Shown here piece by piece: positions 57,901 to 64,000 of a DNA stretch of 64,000 bases. The DNA comes from Artemisia argyi. Its lineage: Eukaryota; Streptophyta; Magnoliopsida; Asterales; Asteraceae. Position 1 is the stretch's first letter, and every line of letters starts with the position of its first letter. A model generated the notes under the pieces. That model was not told the DNA's origin. It did no database searches and saw only the letters and a list, made by a program, of their open reading frames with translations. Location of the stretch: NCBI GenBank assembly GCA_030686995.1, contig CM060706.1, forward strand, positions 145,857,859-145,921,858, in the 5' to 3' direction. Made by a program: the position numbers and the translations under genes.

Positions 57901-60594
57901 GCCCTTGAGAAATCATCTACAATGGTTAAAAAATATGTGCATTTGTTCATGGTTGGATATCTATAAGGTCCCCATACATCAAAGTGAACTAGATCAAAGA
58001 TAGAATGAGCATGTAAAATGCTAATTGGAAATGGTAAGATATGATGTTTAGACAAAGGACAAATAGTACATTTGTTTTCAGAAATTGCTGAACTAGAAAC
58101 AGGTAAATTTTTGATTTTGCTAAGAACTTGAAATGATGGATGTCCCAATCTTGCATGCCATAGATGATTGTTGCTTGTGTGAGATAGAATTGTTGGGGAT
58201 GGAAGCTGTGGAGATGTTGGTGAAGAAGTGAGAGTGTATAGTCAACCACAGAGGGATCCAGAGGTTTTTCTCCCACTATGGTCCTGAAAGTAGCATGAAT
58301 TGTAAGTGAAAGTGATAGATGAATGTGTGGATCTCAAAACAGTGCTGATGGATATAAGGTTGTATGTAAATGAAGGTACATAAAGTACATTGTGAAGGAT
58401 GAAATCTTTGTGAATACATACTGAGCCTATTAGGTGTACCTCTGTGACATGTCCATTTGGTAGTGAAACAAGGATGGGTGGGTTGCATTTTTTGATGTTA
58501 AACATGAGAGATAGTAAAATACAGATATTGTCAGTGGCCCCACTATCAATGATCCAAGTATCCTTAGACTTAGTGACATAAGAAGCAATGAAAGAGTGAA
58601 TGATTGAAAATATACCTGCCATGTAAAGACTGGGATCAATGTCTTTGTTTTGAAGCATTAGCAGAACCTGATTCAACTGATTTTGCAGCATATCCATTCT
58701 TGCACTCACAAGACCATCAGTGTTTGACTGCCCAGAACTTTGAGGATCTCCATTTCCACTCATTGGAGTTTCTTCTTCACCCATAACCATATTCACTGCA
58801 GTTCTGCCTTTGTTGTTTTGTTGATGTCTTTGGTGTGGTGGAACATACTTTCCATGAAGAGGGTGACCCACAGGATAACCAACTAACTTGTAACATTCAT
58901 TTCCATAGTGACCTTCTTTGTTACAATTTGTGCAGATGATACCTTTCCTGAAATTGTTCTTTTTCTCAGGTGGAGTTGGTGTTTGGTTCTGTGTGTTTGG
59001 TCTGGTAGATGAGTTGTAGGGCCTGTTTGAGTTGAATCTTTGTTGTCTATTGTATCCACCAGTCATGGTATTGAGTGCAATAGGTGTAGCAGCTTGTTGT
59101 TTGGGCGTGTCTCTTTGAGATTCTTCCTGCCTTAACATGCTATAAGCCTTTGCAACTGAAGGTAAGGGTTGTAATAGTAGAATTTGACCTCTAACATTGG
59201 TGTAACTTTCATCTAGGCCCATTAGAAACTGAATAAGTCTTTTTCTTTGATCCCTTTCACCATTTGTTCTCCCATTTTCACAAACACATTTACAACTGCA
59301 AGCATAAGGTGCCTCAAGTGCATCCAACTCATCCCAAAGACCCTAAAGATTTTGATAATATACTTCTATGGTGCTGTTATTTTGTTTCAACTGGACAATA
59401 GCACTAGTGACTTGATAGATTCTATGTCCATCAAGTTGTGAATAGTGTTCATTCAACTCTGACCATAGCCCAGACACAGAATGAACAAAGCTTAGATTGT
59501 TACTAATTTGCTCTGACACAGTGTTCAATATCCATGAAATCAACATATCATTTGCCCTTTCCCAGTGTGGTCTAAGTACAGAATCAAGTCCAGGTTCATC
59601 ATATTCACCAGTGACAAGTTTCATCTTGTTTTTAGCATTCAAAGCTATTGAAATGGATCTTTTCCAAGTACTAAAATTTTCTGAACCAGTTAACTTTTTG
59701 GAAATGAATACTAAACCTGGGTGATCATTCTGATGAAAGTGAAGTGGATGAAAGACTGAATTGATGTCATCTTGTGTCACTGTGTTAGTACCAGAAGTCT
59801 CCACACCATCTGAGTTACCAGAAGTAGCCATTTTTAACTAACTTTGACTTTTCCAACAGACTTTGACTTTTCCAACAAACTTTGACCTTTCTTGTAACAA
59901 ATTCTTGATTCTTGATTTCGTGAAATGTGATCAAATTACAATGAATTGTTGTGATTTTGACCGAATATGTGTAGAAAATGAAGTATTGTGAAAGATTATG
60001 AATGATGAATGAGTGATTATTACTGTTCAATTGAGTTTTGTGAATTATGTGTAGAATTGAGATGATAGTGATGATTAATGGTGATTAACGATTGATTGTG
60101 GTGGTTTTGAGTGAAGAATGATGATCAGTGACTAATTTGTGGTGGTTTTATGACGGATTTGATGGTAATTTTGAAATGAAGGTTTTGGCGGGAAAGTTAG
60201 TTGTGGTGGTTTTGGGTGGTTGTTGGCACCGGAATCAGCTCATCACCATAGTCTGTGGTGGTGGTGATTGCTCTGATACCATCTTGTTAAATGTAGAGTG
60301 GATGAGATTGAGAGAAAATGATTGTATTGCATTAGATTGAAAATGAATTACATCTGTTGCTGTTGTTTATATACAAGAGCTAAGATAGTTAACTATGCTA
60401 ACTAACTAACTAACTGCTAGTCTACTTCTAGAACTATCTAAACTACAAGTTACATCTTATTACAAGGAGTGAAGCTGTTATGAAGTAGAATACATGTCTT
60501 GTGTTGAGACTGCAGCTTTGTTCTTGTATTCATAACTGAGTTGACATGAGAGCTTGCATTGACTTTGTCTGCAACATGAGTGTATAGCTCATTA
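54965..60594 (-). mobile_element. Nearly complete Ty1/copia retrotransposon, young LTRs
   Basis: The LTRs are 54965-55273 (309 bp, 3' LTR) and 60282-60594 (313 bp, 5' LTR). By eye they differ by one C/T change and one 4-base CTAA unit. CAACG is duplicated at 54960-54964 and 60595-60599. The primer-binding site on the minus strand is TGGTATCAGAGC (60281-60270), matching initiator-Met tRNA. The polypurine tract is TGTGGGGGGGA beside 55274. The order protease, integrase, reverse transcriptase, RNase H is copia. It lies antisense to the host LOR gene. Confidence 0.95.
55129..59831 (-). pseudogene. Copia gag-pol frame with two stops and one frameshift
   Basis: It begins at ATG 59831 with gag (LTGSENFSTWKRSISIALNA, ELNEHYSQLDGHRIYQ). 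It is cut by TAG 59343-59345 but continues in frame with GLWDELDALEAPYACSC. The zinc knuckle is CTNCNKEGHYGNEC, and protease has WIIDSGATDN. A TGA at 58242-58244 precedes LWHARLGHPSF. Integrase shows HFDVWGPY, RSDNGTEF and QNGRVERKHQ (DDE triad). A frameshift follows near 57630 (before FPKHLWGYC). Then comes RT with LLVYVDDIIITGND and RNase H with AYCDSDWASC and SSTEAEYRSLA. The frame runs past the polypurine tract into the 3' LTR. The catalytic residues are all present, so only three lesions block expression. Confidence 0.9.
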
Positions 60595-60845
60595 CAACGA
60601 GTTGACTTGTTATTGTAGATGCGCCCAATGCAACCACTGTAACTATTTTTCCGAATGTGGATCTTGCATTTGTGATCACACTTTTTGCGATTATTGATAC
60701 CATGAAAACTTCCAATAATGATGATGATCATTGTCATGCTAGCAAAGTAACCACTCAAGTGGGCAATGTTGGTAAAGTTGTTGCAAAAGGTGTCGTTAGT
60801 ATTGCTGCTCAAGTTATTGGTTCGAATACTTCAGATAATAGCTAG

Positions 60846-61909
60846 TGGTGTACAATCATTAATAAGAGTGGATGTTGAGATTTGATCCCTAGTCGAGTGA
60901 TGTAGAATTTTATAACCTTTCTTAAATCTAGAATAAAAGTTCTTGGCTCAGAATTGATGTTTGTATGTTAGCAAACACTGTTCATTACTGCACTCTATCT
61001 AGTGCAGATGGTTTTGGCTGTGTAATGTTATATGTTTTATGCTTTATCATTTGAGGTGGGTGCTGGTTTGAGATAAATGGAGACGTGTGTTTTTGTGTTT
61101 AGCAGCAAAGACTATAGAGAGAATGCTATTGCAAGATCAGTAGAAGGTTTTACAAGAAATATCAATGATGCAGCAAATGGTGTAATATATATAACCATGG
61201 TTTTAGATACTGATGTACGAGTTATTTGGACTTTCTAGAAATTGATAGCAAGTGAGAGGTCCAAAAGTATGTTTAATACGTGTAACTTATTTGATTAGAA
61301 TATTTCTGATAAACTTAGAATGTGAGCACCGTCTCCGGCTGATCGATAACTTTGCATAGAGATAGATATAGAAACTGATAGTTGTGTTCCTAACCTAAAC
61401 AAACGAGCAAGATCTAGTTACTTGCTTACTAGTAAGTTTGTATGGAGAAAACTTTCATTAGACCGTTGGTGACAGATTTTGTCAAGCTCATCAATATCAA
61501 ATTTGTAGTTCCAACATTGGTATTTTCGACAATAACTTGAATTTGTAAAATTTTAACGTTTTAGAGCGGTTCATACTCGAATCTTGGGTAGATATACCCT
61601 CCGACTGATTGCATGTCTGATGTAAGATTTATGCCATTTCCATAAATTATATTTAGCTTTTCAATATTGGTTTAATGAATATAAATGTCCTTTTTTGCAC
61701 AAAAAAAACAAACTATACACTTCATAGTTAGTGGTCCATCTCCATTATCTCTCGGTCTTTCCACTATGAATTGACGGACAATGACTTAAAGAGATAATGG
61801 TAGGCAATAGTTTCCCCTATTGAAAACGAAGGCAGAAAAATAAGTTTTAAGATACTTTCTTTCTTTCACATAAGTTTGGTTAAAAATACATTTGAAATCA
61901 TATCACCAT
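60846..61909. other. Intergenic between the LOR pseudogene and formamidase exon A
   Basis: The first part is probably LOR 3' flank. From about 61565 it matches 52640 onward (the duplicated promoter region of the formamidase exon). No other gene. Confidence 0.5.
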
Positions 61910-62128
61910 ATGGCGCAACATGGTCCAAGGATGGTGGTGCCAATAGACGTGACCAAGAAACCAAGGGAACAGAAGCTCCCTCTTCACAACCGGTGGCACC
62001 CTGATATACCGCCTGTTGCTCAGGTTAGTGTAGGTGAGGTTTTTCGGGTTGAGATGGTTGATTTTTCTGGTGGTGGTATTACACGGGAATACACAGCTGA
62101 AGACATCAAATATGCAGACCAATCAGTT
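61910..62128 (+). CDS. Formamidase-like first exon A (orphan or alternative)
   Basis: An intact 219-nt exon from ATG 61910 (MAQHGPRMVVPIDVTKKPRE, HNRWHPDIPPVAQV, VEMVDFSGGGITREYTAEDI) ends at a perfect donor (GTAAGT at 62129). Length and phase are identical to exon 1 of the gene at 62766. No exon 2 follows before the next ATG, so either the rest was lost or it serves as an alternative first exon for exons at 63379 onward. Some residues differ from the family (VDFSGGG for VDWTGGA). A degenerate copy sits at 53000. Confidence 0.6.
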
Positions 62129-62765
62129 GTAAGTCTTTCTCATGTGTAAATATATATTACTCTTATCATGTTTTCTATGCACTTCATGTGCAGCATAGGA
62201 AAGGATATTCATTCTTTGTCTGGTCTTATATCTGACTGTTGGCAATTAGGGTGAGGCATTTTAGGTAAAACGTCAAAATGAGTAACTTTTAGAATGGGTC
62301 AAAACTGGTTGGGTGACCCGCAATCACTTTTTTTTTTTCCCTATCTTGAGTCTTGCAAAAAAAAAGTACTCTAAATTTGATTAAGAAGAGTATGTTAATA
62401 AAACAATGCTTATCTATGTTCTGAATAAATGATTAGGAGGTTGTATGAATACCGAATACATCTTTGGTGACTTGTTGACTTCTTTGACCCGTTGTAGTCA
62501 GTATAACTCAAATCGACCCATTTACACATAATTAGTTCAAGAATGCCATGAAGCCCAAATAACAAGAACCCATTGATAAAATGTGGCCCAAAAGAGAATA
62601 ATCTGATGGATAGAATTGAGTCCAAGTGATAAGAATCTGATGGCAGATGAAGACAACACCTCTTAACTCTGGCAAAGATACCTTGGTTATATTCTAAGAG
62701 ATTCATTATTCCAGCTTTCTATATCTTTGACACACATATACTCACTAACTAACAGAAGTTGATCT

Positions 62766-64000
62766 ATGGCTCCTCCAACACCAAAACTAATAGTACCTAT
62801 AGACCTAACAAAGAAGCCATGGGAACAAAAACTACCCCTACATAACCGTTGGCACCCCGACATACCATCCGTTGCTACGGTTAAGACTGGGCAACTTTTC
62901 AGGATAGAAATGGTGGATTGGACTGGTGGTGCTATCAAAGATGATAATTCTGCTAGTGATATTAAGTATTTAGACCTTTCAACTGTAAGTACTATCCAAT
63001 ATTGTATCAAGGTTTTGAAGATAAGTCAACTCTTAGAAACTACTGTATATGAATAAAAAGTTACTAATATTATAGTACAGTGTATAAAACAAATATAGCA
63101 TATGTTTTGCTCCATCCGTCCCAAAATTAATGTTCACCTTTATATTTTGGTTTGTCTAGTTCACGTCCAAATAATTTACGCAGTTTCCCATTCTACCCAT
63201 GATCACGGTCAATGACAAAACTGTATTAATTGTACGTTTCTTAAACTGAGTTTTTTACTAAGGTAAAACTGACATTTACATATTTAACGGATTATTATTT
63301 ACACTTTCTAAAGCTGTGTGACTTTTGTCTAGTAGACAGTATTTGGTTTAGTGAAATAATGTGAAAACTGAATATTAGGTGCATTATCTAAGCGGGCCGA
63401 TTAGAGTTGTTGATGAGGAAGGAATAGCGGCTAAACCAGGCGATCTTCTTGCAGTTGAAATATGCAACTTGGGTCCACTTCCTGGTGATGAATGGGGTTT
63501 TACGGCGATCTTTGACAGAGAAAATGGTGGTGGTTTTCTTACTGATCATTTCCCATGTGCCACAAAAGCAATCTGGTATTTCGAAGGAATATATGCTTAC
63601 TCTCCTCATATACCAGGTGAATAAATTATCAATTTATCATTAAAAAGTTTTAAAAAAAAATGCAAAAAAAGTAATAAATATTAGAAGAAAGCGTTAATTG
63701 ATTACCTATTAGGTGTACGATTTCCGGGTATAACACATCCGGGAATTATTGGAACCGCGCCTTCAATGGAACTTCTTAATATCTGGAACAAAAGGGAAAG
63801 AGAACTTGAAGAAAATGGTCTAAACTCATTGAAGTTATGTGAAGTTTTGCATTCAAGGCCATTGGCAAATCTACCATCAACAAAAGGCTGCCTTCTAGGA
63901 CAGGTATGTAGCAATTGTTTTTAGTGTCGTTATTGCAGGTGTGATTATAAGTATGATTTATGTTCACTCTAACGGGTCTCAATGTTGTAGATTCCTGAAG
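62766..64000 (+). CDS. Formamidase/acetamidase-like amidohydrolase, 5' part
   Basis: Exons are 62766-62984, 63379-63616, 63713-63903, and 63991 running off the window, all with GT-AG borders and consistent phases. The visible 216 codons read MAPPTPKLIVPIDLTKKPWE, HNRWHPDIPSVATV, VDWTGGAIKDDN, LSGPIRVVDEEGIAAKPGDL, ICNLGPLPGDEWGFTAIFDR, LTDHFPCATKAIWYFEGIYA and PGITHPGIIGTAPS. This is the FmdA/AmdA fold, about 450 residues in plants, which hydrolyses formamide or short amides to the acid and ammonia. It is cytosolic by lack of a signal peptide. No stop or shift is seen. The catalytic C-terminal half lies beyond the window. Confidence 0.9.

Larger units (their letters stand above)
54309..60845 (+). 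pseudogene. LURP-one-related (LOR) gene split by a copia retrotransposon
   Basis: Exon 1 (54309-54541) starts MAQRSK, shifts frame, then reads VIGPHCMALNAYDVIFVRHS and LVLLNGCGKILVTLSEK. Exon 2 (54636-54860) reads VRSVHKRWNVYKGKSENISD, LHVFLADNESNEKACDFNI and GSWSKKNC, ending IIAQ before GTATGT. Exon 3 (60619-60845, after ATTGTAG) reads ATTVTIFPNVDLAFVITLFA and a Ser/Asn-rich end. Joining exon 2 to exon 3 leaves a one-base phase mismatch, so two lesions exist besides the 5.6-kb insertion in intron 2. The order of blocks matches the Tubby-like barrel of LOR proteins (about 200 residues), whose founder acts in pathogen defence in Arabidopsis. The copy is almost surely dead. Confidence 0.8.

Overview
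This is plant nuclear DNA, most likely from a daisy-family genome (Asteraceae, probably tribe Anthemideae). The evidence is GT-AG introns, single genes spaced kilobases apart in AT-rich DNA, plant-specific families (class III peroxidase, LOB-domain protein, LURP-one-related protein), and retroelement proteins that resemble the lineage-specific reading frames I know from Tanacetum and relatives. The species is an inference; no search was run.

Layout. 0.2-2.6 kb: a retroelement-like gag/zinc-knuckle frame broken only by TAG codons. 3-9 kb: intergenic DNA with MITEs and a SINE-like element. 10-17.6 kb: a class III peroxidase cluster with two complete four-exon genes (10082-11975, 12535-14012), a 5'-truncated copy (15743-16799) beside a Helitron-like terminus, and an exon-4 relic ending in a large palindrome (17621-17831). 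18.3-19.2 kb: an intact intronless SAGA/ADA1-like gene on the minus strand. 20-25 kb: Harbinger-type and hAT-type non-autonomous elements, a LINE fragment, and the 3' part of a copia-like element with a coiled-coil extra frame. 29.4-31.3 kb: a stray inverted peroxidase exon and a copia remnant containing a nested MITE, bracketed by a direct duplication. 36.3-37.7 kb: a decayed RPA-like (OB-fold/zinc-finger) gene. 38.8-41.7 kb: several MITEs, a Helitron terminus and a SINE. 42.0-42.8 kb: a two-exon class II LBD gene on the minus strand. 44.3-45.6 kb: a small LTR element with a gag relic. 46.0-47.9 kb: a 5'-truncated LINE with a 14-bp target duplication. 51.2-52.1 kb: a 0.9-kb Harbinger-type element. 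53-64 kb: formamidase-like first exons, a LURP-one-related pseudogene split by a nearly complete copia retrotransposon (54965-60594), and the 5' part of an apparently intact formamidase-like gene running off the window.

Probable functional genes are few: two secreted peroxidases, one transcriptional coactivator subunit, one LBD transcription regulator and one amidohydrolase (partial). They do not form a pathway or operon. Most of the window is transposon-derived. I found no unknown biochemical system. The strongest unusual signals are structural: a long frame whose only internal stops are amber codons, five non-autonomous hAT-type elements with perfect 8-bp target duplications, Helitron-like termini next to a truncated peroxidase, a young copia insertion about 19 bases from a splice acceptor, and possible alternative first exons of the formamidase gene.
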